Source: Nitrococcus mobilis (lineage in GTDB: Bacteria; Pseudomonadota; Gammaproteobacteria; Nitrococcales; Nitrococcaceae). From it: DNA of 64,000 nucleotides. The stretch spans positions 1 to 64,000 of the forward strand of contig JAGFJL010000123.1 in assembly GCA_024102725.1 (NCBI GenBank), written 5' to 3'. Numbering within the stretch: position 1 is the stretch's first letter; the number at the start of each line of letters is the position of its first letter. The position numbers and the translations under genes are program-made. This document shows, piece after piece, positions 8,594 through 19,711 of the stretch. The notes beneath the pieces are model-generated. The model searched no databases and was not told where the DNA came from. It was given only the letters and a program-made list of their open reading frames with translations.

Positions 8594-9466
8594 CTAGTCG
8601 AAAATCACCGTGCGATTTTCATAGCACAGCACCTTGCGCTGGATGTGCGCCCAAACGGCCCGCGCCAGAACCAGCTTCTCCAGGTCGCGCCCTTTGCGGA
8701 CCAACTCCTCTACTGGATCACGATGGGTGATATGCACCACATCCTGCGCGATGATCGGGCCGGCATCGAGCTCGACAGTGGCGTAGTGGCTAGTTGCGCC
8801 GATGATCTTGACGCCCCGGGCATGCGCGCTGTGGTAGGGGCGCGCCCCGGGGAAAGCGGGCAGGAAGGAGTGGTGAATGTTGATAATCTGATTGGGGTAA
8901 TTGGCGATGAGCTGCGGGCCGAGGATCTGCATATAGCGGGCGAGCACGATTAGGTCGACCCGCTGCGCTCGTAATAACTCGAGTAATTTCTGCTCTTGAT
9001 CCGCTTTGTTCTCCGAGGTAATTGGCAAGACGTGATAGGGCAAGCCGAACTGCTCGGCCACACCGCGCAGGTCTTCGTGATTGCTGATGAGCACGGGAAT
9101 CTCCACGCGCCACTCTCCGGATTGCCAGCGTGAGAGCAGATCATAGAGACAATGGGGCAGCCGCGAGACCATGATGGCGATACGTGGGACCTCATCTGAA
9201 AACGAGAGTGTCCACTGCATCCCGAAGCGTTGCCCGATTGCCTCGTCGAACGCCTCGCCAATCATCTCGGCAGCCACCCGAAAGCGCGTGAGCTCCCACT
9301 CGACACGCATAAAGAAAACGCCGCGCCGCTCGTCCACGTGCTGATCGAGATAGACGATGTTGCCCTCGTTACGGGCGATAAATTCACTGATAGCCGCCAC
9401 CAACCCCCGCTGATCCGCGCAGTGCATGAGCAGGATCGCCGTACGCTCGGTCGCCGTGGTCACCAT
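8594..9466 (-). CDS. purU: Formyltetrahydrofolate deformylase
   Basis: 290 residues, the usual PurU length. An ACT-like regulatory domain (about 8-90) precedes a formyltransferase-type catalytic domain (about 95-285). Visible are NIHHSFLPAFPGARPYHSA with the catalytic Asn and His, and the later Asp in ATVELDAGPI. The enzyme hydrolyses 10-formyl-THF to THF and formate, supplying formate and balancing one-carbon pools in the cytoplasm. glyA and metH, the other one-carbon genes, are elsewhere in this window. The ATG at 9466 is followed directly by the ACT motif. Confidence 0.95.
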   Translation of the reverse strand: MVTTATERTAILLMHCADQRGLVAAISEFIARNEGNIVYLDQHVDERRGVFFMRVEWELTRFRVAAEMIGEAFDEAIGQRFGMQWTLSFSDEVPRIAIMVSRLPHCLYDLLSRWQSGEWRVEIPVLISNHEDLRGVAEQFGLPYHVLPITSENKADQEQKLLELLRAQRVDLIVLARYMQILGPQLIANYPNQIINIHHSFLPAFPGARPYHSAHARGVKIIGATSHYATVELDAGPIIAQDVVHITHRDPVEELVRKGRDLEKLVLARAVWAHIQRKVLCYENRTVIFD

Positions 9467-9688
9467 GATGAGCCCCCAATGCGTGCCCGCGTATAGAAAA
9501 CGTTAACGGTTTAGATCGGAGCGGACATCGAGCCCGACCCGCTTTTGAGATGAGCCGGATCGAGTTGCCGCGCGCATCGCAACCGCGCTCTGCGGGCAAG
9601 CCACTGCGAAGTGTTTCAGCAAATTAACATTACCCCGCCGGCCTGCGTTGCCCGGCACTACCCACACGGCGGCTGCATTGAAAACACT

Positions 9689-10036
9689 CTAAGGCTCCTG
9701 CAACAGCCGTAGAGCCTCCTCGCGGCTATAGAAACGGCCCCCATAGAGAAACCCGGCAATCAATCCAGGCTTGGCTTCCATCACGCGGCCTGCCGCATCA
9801 CGGCTGACCACCAGCTCATCCGGCAATCCTTCTAGACAGTGCACCGCAGCCAAGCGCCCATCGGCTCGACATGAGGGATAAACAATATTCGTATCAGAAT
9901 CCAGAAAAGCCGGGCGGCAACCATCCGAACAGTTGCCCTCGCTGACGGCTTTCGTTCCTTGATAGCGCCGATTGTCCTGCAGCAGACGAATGAGGCTCAA
10001 GGGATAGATGCAGCCTGCGTCTGATCTCACACTCAT
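9689..10036 (-). CDS. Small protein of unknown function, paralogue of 27370-27801
   Basis: 115 residues. The start at 10036 is chosen because GGGGAG lies 7 bases before its ATG. From about residue 20 the protein aligns without gaps to the protein at 27370-27801: LLQDN matches LIKDN, CRPAF matches FRPAF, GLPDE is identical, and KPGLIAGFLYGGRFYSREEA matches a KPSVIAGFL...GRFYTREQA segment. Unlike that paralogue it lacks a leader-like N-terminus. I do not recognise the family. No membrane segment is seen. A sigma-54-like element lies upstream at 10174-10189. Confidence 0.7.
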   Translation of the reverse strand: MSVRSDAGCIYPLSLIRLLQDNRRYQGTKAVSEGNCSDGCRPAFLDSDTNIVYPSCRADGRLAAVHCLEGLPDELVVSRDAAGRVMEAKPGLIAGFLYGGRFYSREEALRLLQEP

Positions 10037-10342
10037 GATGCCACTCCCCGTTGCGTCCCACACCCGCCCCGAACAAGTCACCCAGCGGCGCCTGAATGCG
10101 GCCTCTTTGATAATTTATTGCCGCCGACCCGACCGCTGTGGTGTGCTCAAGGCGACACCTCCAGCTAATATCAAGCAGCATACATGCCAACTTTAGCGTA
10201 ACAATTATTTTATTTAGTTTCAGTAGCTTATAAAGACAGTTGCAGAAAGGGCCGAAAAAGTGTTCAAGAATCCGACACTGTACGTCACTCGGGCTGACCG
10301 CTTGCGCAAGTGCCGAGCAAACACCACGCACAAGGGAGGCTG
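10037..10342. other. 306-bp intergenic stretch
   Basis: Lies between the leftward gene at 9689 and the 3' end of ettA. No supported gene is seen. It holds an AT-rich patch (10196-10225) and, on the minus strand, the sigma-54-like element at 10189-10174. No terminator with a clear U-tract was seen for ettA. Confidence 0.4.
10174..10189 (-). promoter_or_regulatory. Possible sigma-54 promoter of the 9689 gene
   Basis: On the minus strand TGGCATGTATGCTGCT has GG and GC at exact -24/-12 spacing and one clear departure (CTGC for TTGC). The gene starts ~127 bases beyond the expected start site. A sister element with the same TGGCATG-N4-(G/C)TGCT form precedes the paralogue at 27370. Confidence 0.4.
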
Positions 10343-12010
10343 TCAATCAGCCAGCCGCCGATATTTGAGCCGATGCGGATTGACGGCTTCATCCCCCAGC
10401 CGCTGTCTTCGATCGCGCTCGTAGTCAGCGTAGTTGCCCTCGAACCACTCCACCCGGCTATCGCCCTCGAAGGCGAGGATGTGAGTAGCGATGCGATCGA
10501 GGAACCAGCGGTCGTGGGAGATTACCAGAACGCAGCCCGGGAAGGCCAAAAGCGCTTCCTCCAAGGCACGCAGGGTCTCTACATCCAAGTCGTTGGTGGG
10601 TTCGTCAAGCAGGAGTACATTTCCGCCGCGCTTGAGCAGCGCGGCCAAATGCACCCGATTGCGTTCACCGCCCGAGAGCTCGCCAATGCGCTTTTGCTGA
10701 TCCGCACCTTTGAAGTTGAAACGGGCGACGTAAGCGCGCGATGGTACGGTGTAGCGCTGGATCTCGATGAGATCTTGACCCTCCGAGATTTCCTCCCATA
10801 CGGTCTTAGTATCATGCAGACGGTCGCGGCTCTGATCGACATAGGCCAGATCGACCGTCTCTCCGAGCCGGATTTCACCGGCATCGGGGCGCTCCTGTCC
10901 TGTCAGTATCCGGAACAACGTCGTCTTACCGGCGCCGTTGGCGCCGATGATGCCGACAATAGCGCCGGGGGGAACCTTGAAACTCAGATCATCGATCAAC
11001 AGACGCTCACCGTAACCCTTGACGAGGTGGTTCGCCTCGATCACGAGGTCGCCCAACCGTGCACCCGGCGGTATATAGATCTCGTTGGTCTCGTTGCGCT
11101 GCTGAAACTCCCGTGACTGCAACTCATCGAACTGCCGCAGACGGGCCTTGCTTTTGGCCTGCCGGCCTTTGGGGTTGCTGCGCACCCATTCCAGCTCATG
11201 CTGGATGGTCTTGCGGTGCGCCGCCTCCGCACGCGCCTCCTGCGCCAACCGTGCCTCTTTCTGCATCAGCCAGGAAGAGTAATTGCCCTTCCAGGGGATA
11301 CCGTGGCCGCGATCAAGCTCCAGAATCCAGCCGGCCACGTTGTCCAGGAAGTAACGGTCATGGGTCACGGCAACTACCGTGCCCGGGTACTCGGCCAGGT
11401 AGCGCTCGAGCCAGGCAACCGACTCGGCATCCAAATGGTTGGTCGGCTCATCGAGCAACAGCATGTCGGGACTGGCGAGCAGCAGTTGGCAGAGCGCCAC
11501 CCGGCGCCGCTCACCACCCGAGAGGTTGGCGATCTCGGCCTCCCATGGGGGCAGCCGCAACGCATCGGCGGCCTGCTCGAGCTTGCGCTCCAGATCCCAC
11601 GCGCCGGCGGCCTCGATCCGATCCTGCAGATGAGCCTGCTCGGCCAGCAAAGCATCGAAGTCGGCATCCGGCTCCGCGAACCGAGCACTGACCTCATTGA
11701 ATCGGTCCAGCAGCGTCTTGATCTCGGCCACGCCGTTCTCGACGTTGCCGCGCACGTCCTTGCTCGCATCGAGCTCCGGTTCTTGAGGCAGAAAACCGAT
11801 TTTGATTCCCGGTTGCGGCCGCGCCTCGCCTTCGAAGTCACGCTCGACACCGGCCATGATGCGCAACAGCGTGGACTTGCCGGCGCCGTTCAGGCCGAGC
11901 ACGCCGATTTTGGCACCCGGGAAGAAGGATAACGAGATATCGCGCAGTATTTGCCGTTTGGGGGGAACGACCTTGCTCACCCGATTCATGGTAAAGATGT
12001 ACTGTGCCAT
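10343..12010 (-). CDS. ettA: Energy-dependent translational throttle protein EttA (ABC-F ATPase)
   Basis: 555 residues from ATG 12010, the standard EttA length; the MAQYIFTMNRVSK start is characteristic. Two ABC ATPase domains are joined by a charged linker. Walker A motifs are GLNGAGKS and GANGAGKT, signatures LSGGERRRVALC and LSGGERNRVHLA, and Walker B LLLDEPTNHLD and LLLDEPTNDLD. ABC-F proteins bind the ribosomal E site; EttA gates entry into elongation according to the ATP/ADP ratio. It is soluble, with no transmembrane part. The gene stands alone on the minus strand. Confidence 0.96.
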   Translation of the reverse strand: MAQYIFTMNRVSKVVPPKRQILRDISLSFFPGAKIGVLGLNGAGKSTLLRIMAGVERDFEGEARPQPGIKIGFLPQEPELDASKDVRGNVENGVAEIKTLLDRFNEVSARFAEPDADFDALLAEQAHLQDRIEAAGAWDLERKLEQAADALRLPPWEAEIANLSGGERRRVALCQLLLASPDMLLLDEPTNHLDAESVAWLERYLAEYPGTVVAVTHDRYFLDNVAGWILELDRGHGIPWKGNYSSWLMQKEARLAQEARAEAAHRKTIQHELEWVRSNPKGRQAKSKARLRQFDELQSREFQQRNETNEIYIPPGARLGDLVIEANHLVKGYGERLLIDDLSFKVPPGAIVGIIGANGAGKTTLFRILTGQERPDAGEIRLGETVDLAYVDQSRDRLHDTKTVWEEISEGQDLIEIQRYTVPSRAYVARFNFKGADQQKRIGELSGGERNRVHLAALLKRGGNVLLLDEPTNDLDVETLRALEEALLAFPGCVLVISHDRWFLDRIATHILAFEGDSRVEWFEGNYADYERDRRQRLGDEAVNPHRLKYRRLAD

Positions 12011-12264
12011 GGTGCCTCGAAACGCTGGGTGCTCAAACCGACGATTTCCGCCCGCACCGACGCGCCTTGGTGCGGCTATAGATCGCCTACCGCCGGAGAA
12101 ACGCCGCATTCTATCGAACTAAGCGTACGTTAACCATCGCCAGGCGGGAGCAGGCCGGCTTGCCGCGAAACCATAAGCCGCCACCCGGGCGGCCTACGAG
12201 CCTAGCAGGCCGTATTCATAGCATGTCTCGGCAAGTCTTGCTCGCTCCCGTCTCGATCAGACCA

Positions 12265-13170
12265 TCAGCCGCGTCCCCGGGTGCGAGTCTTACCCGCGCG
12301 GGCGTGCTTCTCGATGAACTGGATGATGACCCCGGCGATGTCCTTACCGGTAGCTCGCTCGATGCCCTCTAAACCGGGAGATGAGTTCACCTCCAACACA
12401 ACGGAGCCATGGTTGGAGCGCATAATGTCCACACCCGCGACGTTGAGCCCCATGATTTTGGCCGCGCGGACCGCACTCGAGCGCTCCTCGGGGGTGATGC
12501 GAACACTCGAGGCTTGGCCACCACGGTGGACGTTCGAGCGAAACTCGCCTTCCTTGGCTTGGCGCATCATAGACGCCACCACCTTATCGCCCACCACGAA
12601 ACAACGGATATCGGAACCGCCGGCCTCCTGGATGAACTCTTGGGTCAGAAAATAGGCATTGAGCCCGTGGAAGGCATCGATCACGCTTTCGGCCGCCTTG
12701 TTGGTCTCCGCCAGCACCACCCCCATGCCCTGCGTGCCTTCGAGCAGTTTGATCACCAAGGGGGCGCCGCCGACGAGATTGATCAAATCCTCGTTGTCGT
12801 CCGGCGAGAAGGCGAAGCCGGTGACCGGCAGGCCGATACCCCGCCGTGCCAGCAACTGCAACGAGCGCAGCTTATCGCGGGAACGGCTGATGGCCACCGA
12901 TTCATTGAGAGGAAAGACGCCCATCATCTCGAATTGGCGCAGCACGGCGGCGCCGTAGAAGGTAATGGAAGCTCCGATACGCGGAATGACCGCGTCCACG
13001 GATCTTAGAATTTCACCCCGATAATGGACCTCCGGGCGATGCGCGCTGATTTTGACGTAACAGCGCAAGGGATCGACCACCCGGATACTATGGCCCCGGG
13101 TGCGTGCGGCCTCGACGATCCGGCGAGTGGAGTAAAGCTTGGTGCTGCGGGAGAGGACGATGATGTTCAT
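12265..13170 (-). CDS. rimK: RimK-family ATP-grasp ligase
   Basis: 301 residues from ATG 13170, chosen because [22 protein letters not shown] is the conserved start. The ATP-grasp core includes [19 protein letters not shown], the [10 protein letters not shown] strand and [11 protein letters not shown] near the C-terminus. E. coli RimK adds glutamates to ribosomal protein S6 and makes poly-glutamate; close homologues can act on other substrates. Directly upstream (13208-13705) is the RimK-associated aspartyl protease-like gene, 37 bp away and on the same strand, so the two are probably co-transcribed. The C-terminus ends in a short basic tail. Confidence 0.93.
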   Translation of the reverse strand: MNIIVLSRSTKLYSTRRIVEAARTRGHSIRVVDPLRCYVKISAHRPEVHYRGEILRSVDAVIPRIGASITFYGAAVLRQFEMMGVFPLNESVAISRSRDKLRSLQLLARRGIGLPVTGFAFSPDDNEDLINLVGGAPLVIKLLEGTQGMGVVLAETNKAAESVIDAFHGLNAYFLTQEFIQEAGGSDIRCFVVGDKVVASMMRQAKEGEFRSNVHRGGQASSVRITPEERSSAVRAAKIMGLNVAGVDIMRSNHGSVVLEVNSSPGLEGIERATGKDIAGVIIQFIEKHARAGKTRTRGRG

Positions 13171-13207
13171 GTTTTTTCTTTTGGCATCGATTTGCCTTGG
13201 CTCGCAC

Positions 13208-13705
13208 TCAACGGGACCGGTGCCGCCGGCTGGCAGCGCTGAGCTCGCCATCAGCGGCTCCTGCCAAGTAAGAAGCGCCCGGATCGACAAGCAGACGCCC
13301 CTTCATAGCCCGACGGCCAAGCAGCATACGAAAACCCATACTATCGCGATTGGTAAGAGTGAGTTTAATCGGCCAGCATCGGCCGGCGATGAGCACAGGG
13401 GTACGGATTACGAGCCGGCGCTCACGATGCCCGGTCGAGCTGGTCACGACTCGCTCGGCAATGACATCAGCTACGCAGTGCACCGTGGTATCGGTACGTC
13501 GCTGAATCGGGTGGACCTCGAAGCTCACTCGGTCCGTTCCATTATCCCGGTAGCGCCGCACATGAATGGCATGCAGCGCGGAGGTCGCCGCGCCGGTATC
13601 CACCTTGGCCTTGACGCGCGCTACGCCGAGCCCGGGTAAGGCGACCCATTCGCGCCAGCCGACCCAAAGCCGAGGCCGCGCTCGGGCACCGCTTACCCCA
13701 ATCAT
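13208..13705 (-). CDS. RimK-associated retropepsin-like protease
   Basis: 165 residues. Contains [16 protein letters not shown], the DTGA active-site motif of the retropepsin-like family (Pfam Zn_protease/RimB type), and the C-terminal [16 protein letters not shown]. Family members are often next to rimK, as here; in some bacteria the partner (RimB) trims glutamate tails from S6. The start at 13705 is the first in frame, but the N-terminal ~15 residues are not conserved in type and a later start is possible. A broken relative lies at 51990-52419. Confidence 0.85.
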   Translation of the reverse strand: MIGVSGARARPRLWVGWREWVALPGLGVARVKAKVDTGAATSALHAIHVRRYRDNGTDRVSFEVHPIQRRTDTTVHCVADVIAERVVTSSTGHRERRLVIRTPVLIAGRCWPIKLTLTNRDSMGFRMLLGRRAMKGRLLVDPGASYLAGAADGELSAASRRHRSR

Positions 13706-13805
13706 AGGGCTTCATCTCCATACAGGCGGACAACGCGATCCGAATTATGACAGACTCTGATTATTCGGTAAGTGGCTCAACCAACATGTATACCGGATAG
13801 CGGCT

Positions 13806-14357
13806 ATGATCCGAGGTGACACGGCGCGCTCGGAGCCGACAATCGGGCTGCCCACGGGCGAATCGCCCGACGACCCAAGGTTTCTCTGCGATCGGATGCT
13901 GATACGGCTGTGCCGCTGGCTGCGCGCCGCCGGCTACGATACCAGCCTGGCCGGTGAACGCACGAGCGACCGCCGGCTGCTGACGACAGCCGTGGTCGAG
14001 CACCGGTATCTGCTCACCCGCGACCGTAAATTGCTCGAACATCGCGGCGCCGCCGGCCGGGTGATCCGACTGCAAGCCGTGCGCCCTGCCGGCCAAGCCG
14101 CCGAGCTCGCGCGACGGCTTGCGCTCGACTGGCTGCACGCCCCCTTTAGCCGGTGCCTGCTCTGCAACGAACCGTTGCACGTCGACTCGGGGCACGGCGC
14201 TCCCCCCGGTAGCCACGGCCCCTTTCGCCGATGCCCATCCTGCGCGCGCCGCTATTGGGACGGCGGGCACGTTCGGCGCATGCGCGCGCAGCTTACCGCG
14301 TGGCGCCACGCGGCCAGTACTGGCATGCACCGCGACGATGAATCATTTATCCTATAA
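13806..14357 (+). CDS. Mut7-C RNase-domain protein
   Basis: 183 residues. FLCDRMLIRLCRWLRAAGYDT (around residues 26-46) is the typical opening of the Mut7-C (PIN-related) domain, followed by TTAVVEHRYLLTRDRKLL. A C-terminal zinc ribbon is formed by CLLC and CPSC with the downstream YWDGGHVRRM. Such proteins are predicted RNases of unknown target. A long minus-strand frame (13761-14330) overlaps it but has no domain, so the plus strand is chosen. The gene is divergent from the rimK pair and precedes glyA. Confidence 0.88.
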   Translation: MIRGDTARSEPTIGLPTGESPDDPRFLCDRMLIRLCRWLRAAGYDTSLAGERTSDRRLLTTAVVEHRYLLTRDRKLLEHRGAAGRVIRLQAVRPAGQAAELARRLALDWLHAPFSRCLLCNEPLHVDSGHGAPPGSHGPFRRCPSCARRYWDGGHVRRMRAQLTAWRHAASTGMHRDDESFIL

Positions 14358-14545
14358 AGCCTAACGGGGTTGCGCCGGCGACCCACCGAGCGGCACTGTG
14401 GTGCACAGTAACCGCGCGGTCGTGGAACCTTAGCTCGCCCCGCTGAGCCCGAATCCTGACGCTGAAGGCCCAATCACGGCGGGCGTGAGCCTCAGTACGC
14501 ACGCTCCCGGTTCCAAACCGCTTTTGCTCAAAAAAAGGGGGTCGC

Positions 14546-15808
14546 ATGTTCTCCAGCGAGATGACAATTGCCGAATTTGATCCTGAACTGGCCGAGGCGA
14601 TCGAGCGAGAGAAACATCGCCAGGAGGAGCACATCGAGCTCATCGCATCCGAGAACTACGCCAGTCCACGGGTTCTCGAGGCTCAAGGCAGTGTTCTGAC
14701 CAACAAATACGCGGAAGGCTACCCCGCGAAACGTTACTACGGCGGCTGCGAGTACGTGGATGTCGCCGAGCAACTTGCCATCGACCGAGCGAAGCGGCTG
14801 TTCGGCGCGGCCTACGCCAACGTGCAACCGCACTCGGGCTCGCAGGCCAATGCCGCCGTCTATCTGGCGCTGGCCAAGCCGGGTGACACCATTTTGGGCA
14901 TGAGCCTCGATCACGGCGGCCATCTGACCCATGGCGCCAAGCCGAATTTCTCGGGCAAACTGTTCAACGCCGTGCAGTACGGCATCGACGCGCGGACCGG
15001 CGAGATCGACTATGCGCAACTCGAGCGCCTTGCTCTCGAGCACCGACCCAAGCTGGTAATCGCTGGCTTTTCAGCCTATTCGCGGGTGATTGATTGGCAG
15101 CGTTTTCGCGAAATAGCCGACGAGATCGGCGCCTATCTAATCGTAGACATGGCGCACGTAGCGGGTCTGGTGGCCGCCGGAGTCTATCCCAACCCCACTC
15201 AGATCGCCGATGTCACCACCACGACGACTCACAAAACCTTGCGTGGCCCGCGTGGCGGTCTGATTCTGGCGCGCGCTAACGACCGGGTCGAGAAGGCCTT
15301 ACAATCCCTGGTCTTTCCGGGCACTCAGGGGGGGCCGCTGATGCATATCATCGCCGCCAAAGCGGTCGCGCTGAAGGAAGCGTTGGAGCCGGCCTTCACC
15401 GACTACCAGCAGCGGGTTCTGGCCAACTCCCGAGCGATGGCGGCCACCGTTATGGACCGAGGCTTTCAGGTGGTCAGCGGCGGCACCGACAATCACCTGT
15501 TTTTGATCGACCTCATCAAACAGGGCATGACCGGCAAGGAAGCCGACGCTGCTTTGGGTCGGGCAAATATCACGGTGAACAAAAATGCCGTACCGAACGA
15601 CCCGCAATCGCCTTTCGTTACCAGCGGCTTGCGTATCGGCTCACCGGCCGTTACCACCCGCGGCTTTGGTGAAGCGGAAGTCCGGCAATTGGCGGGATGG
15701 ATATGCGATATCCTAGATGACATCCATAATGAGCAAATTATCGCCCGGGTCCGCAGTCAAGTGCTGGAGATCTGCCGACGCTTTCCGGTCTACCAGTCAA
15801 GTGCTTGA
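14546..15808 (+). CDS. glyA: Serine hydroxymethyltransferase
   Basis: 420 residues, normal length. Conserved blocks include [21 protein letters not shown], the [18 protein letters not shown] loop, and the PLP-lysine segment [15 protein letters not shown] with Lys near residue 231. It interconverts serine plus THF and glycine plus methylene-THF in the cytoplasm, the main one-carbon entry point. A GGGGG-rich ribosome site (AAGGGGGTCGC) stands just before the ATG. It begins the glyA-nrdR-rib-nusB-thiL run, a common gammaproteobacterial order. The 188-bp leader shows no recognised riboswitch. Confidence 0.97.
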   Translation: MFSSEMTIAEFDPELAEAIEREKHRQEEHIELIASENYASPRVLEAQGSVLTNKYAEGYPAKRYYGGCEYVDVAEQLAIDRAKRLFGAAYANVQPHSGSQANAAVYLALAKPGDTILGMSLDHGGHLTHGAKPNFSGKLFNAVQYGIDARTGEIDYAQLERLALEHRPKLVIAGFSAYSRVIDWQRFREIADEIGAYLIVDMAHVAGLVAAGVYPNPTQIADVTTTTTHKTLRGPRGGLILARANDRVEKALQSLVFPGTQGGPLMHIIAAKAVALKEALEPAFTDYQQRVLANSRAMAATVMDRGFQVVSGGTDNHLFLIDLIKQGMTGKEADAALGRANITVNKNAVPNDPQSPFVTSGLRIGSPAVTTRGFGEAEVRQLAGWICDILDDIHNEQIIARVRSQVLEICRRFPVYQSSA

Positions 15809-15974
15809 GCCGGGACGACCGGCCGAGGCTATTCCACCCAACCGGAACAGCGGCGGTCGTTACGGCTCACGGCCAACGGCTCGCTCCATCCGCAATGGCC
15901 CGACGAGCCCGGATACCCATGAGCCGGCGCTTCGTAACACCGCGCCGAACGGCGCGATGGCGGGATAGGCTGGC

Positions 15975-16475
15975 ATGCGCTGCCCGTTCTGCCAGGCGCA
16001 GGAGACCCGCGTGATCGACTCCCGTCTCGCCGGTGAGGGCGATCAGGTGCGGCGGCGCCGCGAATGCCTGCAATGCGCCGAGCGTTTCACTACTTACGAG
16101 AGCGCCGAATTGGTAATGCCGCAGGTCGTCAAACGCGATGGCTCGCGGGAGGCATTGAACGATCGGAAACTGCGCACCGGATTGTTGCGAGCGCTCGAGA
16201 AACGCCCGGTCGCCACCGAAGCCATCGAGGCGGCGATAAGCCGCATTCTCAAGCGAATTCGCCGCAGCGGCGAGCGCGAGATACCGGCTCGACAGATCGG
16301 GGAGTGGGTTATGGATGAGCTGCGTGAGCTCGACCAAATCGCCTATGTGCGTTTCGCTTCCGTTTACCGCAGCTTCCAGGACGTGAGCGCCTTTCGCGAG
16401 GTAATCGATGGGCTGGAGCAGCTACCGCCTGGACAAAGTCGTCCGCCACCCTCCGACGAGGGACCAAAGAGTTGA
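15975..16475 (+). CDS. nrdR: Transcriptional repressor NrdR
   Basis: 166 residues. The N-terminal zinc ribbon has CPFC at 3-6 and CLQC near 31-34, then ERFTTYE and an ATP-cone domain ([16 protein letters not shown] onward). NrdR senses ATP/dATP and represses ribonucleotide reductase genes by binding NrdR boxes; no such box pair was noticed in this window. Its place between glyA and ribD is the standard one. The C-terminal ~15 residues are proline-rich and variable. Confidence 0.96.
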   Translation: MRCPFCQAQETRVIDSRLAGEGDQVRRRRECLQCAERFTTYESAELVMPQVVKRDGSREALNDRKLRTGLLRALEKRPVATEAIEAAISRILKRIRRSGEREIPARQIGEWVMDELRELDQIAYVRFASVYRSFQDVSAFREVIDGLEQLPPGQSRPPPSDEGPKS

Positions 16476-16484
16476 CCCGCCCAT

Positions 16485-17615
16485 GTGCGACGGCACGATG
16501 ACGTGACCGATTTTACGGCCGCTGACCAACACTATATGGCGCACGCCCTGCAGTTGGCGGAACGCGGGCTTTTTTCGACCGGATCCAACCCCCGGGTAGG
16601 CTGTGTGATCGTACGTGACGGGCGGCTGGTCGGCGCGGGCTGGCACCGCCAGGCGGGCGAGCCGCACGCGGAGATCAACGCCTTGGCGGCCGCGGGCCAA
16701 GCGGCACGCGGCGCCACCCTGTATGTGACCCTGGAGCCTTGCTGCCATCACGGCCGTACACCACCGTGTACCGCGGCACTGCTCAGCGCCGGGATCACGC
16801 GCGTCGTTGCGGCCTGCAAGGACCCTAATCCACGGGTCGCCGGGCAGGGCTTGGAACAACTGGCGGCCGCGGGCATCACCACCCACCACGGCCTGATGGC
16901 AGAACAGGCGCAAACCCTGAATTCCGGCTTTTTCAAGCGCATGCACACCGGTCTGCCTTACGTACGCTGCAAGCTCGCCATGAGCCTGGACGGACGCACG
17001 GCGATGGCCTCCGGTGAGAGTCGCTGGATCACGGCCGCTGCGGCACGGAGCGATGTCCATCGGCTACGGGCCCGCAGCGACGGCCTGCTCACCGGCCGGG
17101 GTACCGTCCTGATCGACGACCCCCAACTGACCGCTCGTGATGTGGACACCCCGTGGGATCTAGTCCAGCCTTGCCGGCTCGTGCTCGACTCGCGTTTGCG
17201 CCTACCCAAACAGGCCCGCATGCTGCAGGAGCCCGGCAAGGTTGCCGTACTATATGCTCACTACGACCGGCGGCGCGCCCAGGACCTCACCGCCGCCGGC
17301 GCCGAATTATGGCCGATCGAACCGGATAGCGGCGGCCGCGTAGAGCTCCACCAAGCCCTGACCGCGATCGGCAATGCCGGAATAAACGAGCTACTGGTCG
17401 AAGCCGGCCCCACCTTGAGCGGAGCCCTGTTGCAGGCCGGCTTGCTCGATGAGCTGGTGGTATATATCGCCCCCCACCTCATGGGGCATGAGGCACGGCC
17501 TCTGCTGCGGCTGCCCGGACTGGCTCGAATGGCGGAGCGAATCCCGATCACGATCACTGATATGCGAGCCCTCGGTCCGGACCTGCGCTTGACGGCTCGC
17601 TTGGAGAAAGGCTGA
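16485..17615 (+). CDS. ribD: Bifunctional deaminase/reductase of riboflavin synthesis
   Basis: 376 residues. The deaminase half carries the zinc motif HAEINAL and PCCHHGRTPPC; the reductase half starts near residue 160 (YVRCKLAMSLDGRTAMASGESRW is its opening, split here by no gap) and includes the NADPH-binding LVEAGPTLSGALL. It performs the second and third steps from GTP to riboflavin in the cytoplasm. The start lies 10 bp after nrdR, and ribE begins one base after its stop, so expression is tightly coupled. The exact start is uncertain by a few codons. Confidence 0.96.
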   Translation: MRRHDDVTDFTAADQHYMAHALQLAERGLFSTGSNPRVGCVIVRDGRLVGAGWHRQAGEPHAEINALAAAGQAARGATLYVTLEPCCHHGRTPPCTAALLSAGITRVVAACKDPNPRVAGQGLEQLAAAGITTHHGLMAEQAQTLNSGFFKRMHTGLPYVRCKLAMSLDGRTAMASGESRWITAAAARSDVHRLRARSDGLLTGRGTVLIDDPQLTARDVDTPWDLVQPCRLVLDSRLRLPKQARMLQEPGKVAVLYAHYDRRRAQDLTAAGAELWPIEPDSGGRVELHQALTAIGNAGINELLVEAGPTLSGALLQAGLLDELVVYIAPHLMGHEARPLLRLPGLARMAERIPITITDMRALGPDLRLTARLEKG

Positions 17616-18236
17616 ATGTTCACGGGAATTGTGCAGGCGGTGGGAACCGTACGGCAAACGAGCCCATATGAGCAGGACCGGCGGCTCCTTATCGAGCCGG
17701 GGGCTTTGAACAGCAATAGTCTGCAGCCAGGCGACAGCCTCGCCGTCGATGGCTGCTGCCTCACGCTGGTTAGCAAAGCCGGCGACGGCCTCGTTGTCGA
17801 TGTCTCCGCTGAGACCTTGTCACGTACCACCCTGGGGGATCTCACGGCGGGTGATCGAGTCAACCTGGAACCGGCGCTCACACTAAGCAGCGCACTCGGC
17901 GGTCACCTGGTGAGCGGGCATGTGGATGGCGTTGCCGAAATGCTTTGGCGAGACCCGGCCGGACGTTGTGAGCGCTGGTGCCTCCGGGGCCCGCAGCGGC
18001 TAGCTCGGTATATCGCGGAGAAAGGCTCGATCTGCCTGGCAGGCGTCAGCCTCACCGTCAATGCGGTGGCCGGCACCGAATTCGAAGTGGCCCTCGTGCC
18101 GCATACCTTGCAAGTGACGACGCTCGGCGCGCGCCGCCCGGGCGAGCGCATGAACTTGGAGATCGATCTGGTTGCCCGTTATCTGGAGCGGCTCATGCTG
18201 AGCGCTGCAATGCCCCCCGCCAACGATGAAAGATAG
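17616..18236 (+). CDS. ribE: Riboflavin synthase, alpha chain
   Basis: 206 residues made of two lumazine-binding repeats. It starts MFTGIVQAVG, and the second repeat begins near residue 97 (LGGHLVSGHVDG then FEVALVPHTLQVTTLG). The enzyme dismutates two 6,7-dimethyl-8-ribityllumazine molecules to riboflavin. The ATG directly follows the ribD stop, so translational coupling is likely. No FMN riboswitch was recognised anywhere in the cluster. Confidence 0.96.
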   Translation: MFTGIVQAVGTVRQTSPYEQDRRLLIEPGALNSNSLQPGDSLAVDGCCLTLVSKAGDGLVVDVSAETLSRTTLGDLTAGDRVNLEPALTLSSALGGHLVSGHVDGVAEMLWRDPAGRCERWCLRGPQRLARYIAEKGSICLAGVSLTVNAVAGTEFEVALVPHTLQVTTLGARRPGERMNLEIDLVARYLERLMLSAAMPPANDER

Positions 18237-18317
18237 CATGGGGCTGCTCACTCGTTGTGCCCGACCAAAACCCGGACGGGATGGCAACGCTAACCGGGAG
18301 GCAAAGGGGACATCCTA

Positions 18318-19454
<1,137 letters not shown>

Positions 19455-19664
19455 ACGAGTAGCCACCCGATTCGCCAAGCACCGATCAAAGCCGGCGCCG
19501 GGCGAGTTCCAGGCGCACCCGCCTAGCCATGCACACGCTTTGCTGTTTGCAGCCATGGCGCTACGTTATAAAGTGCTCTGGTGACACCATTGGAATACGC
19601 ACAGCGATCCCTTCGCCGCGGCTGGTTACGCTCTAGGGGGCCGTTCACTGGAAGCAGGATGGGA

Positions 19665-19680
19665 GCGCCGTCATCGGCGC
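19665..19680. other. Stem-loop in the leader of ribH
   Basis: GCGCCG-TCAT-CGGCGC forms a perfect six-pair stem 32 bases before ribH, in a 257-bp gap after ribBA. A further GGCGCC pair flanks it downstream (19677-19695). There is no U-tract. It may affect readthrough into ribH, but there is no functional evidence. Confidence 0.3.
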
Positions 19681-19711
19681 CCTAGGCAGGCGCCTGTTTG
19701 CAAGATTTTGC

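Noticed and set aside
13761-14330. 189-residue minus-strand frame
   Set aside because: Antisense to the Mut7-C gene, which has clear motifs and a zinc ribbon.
19455-19711. Possible FMN riboswitch before ribH
   Set aside because: No conserved FMN-element blocks could be found; only simple stem-loops are present.
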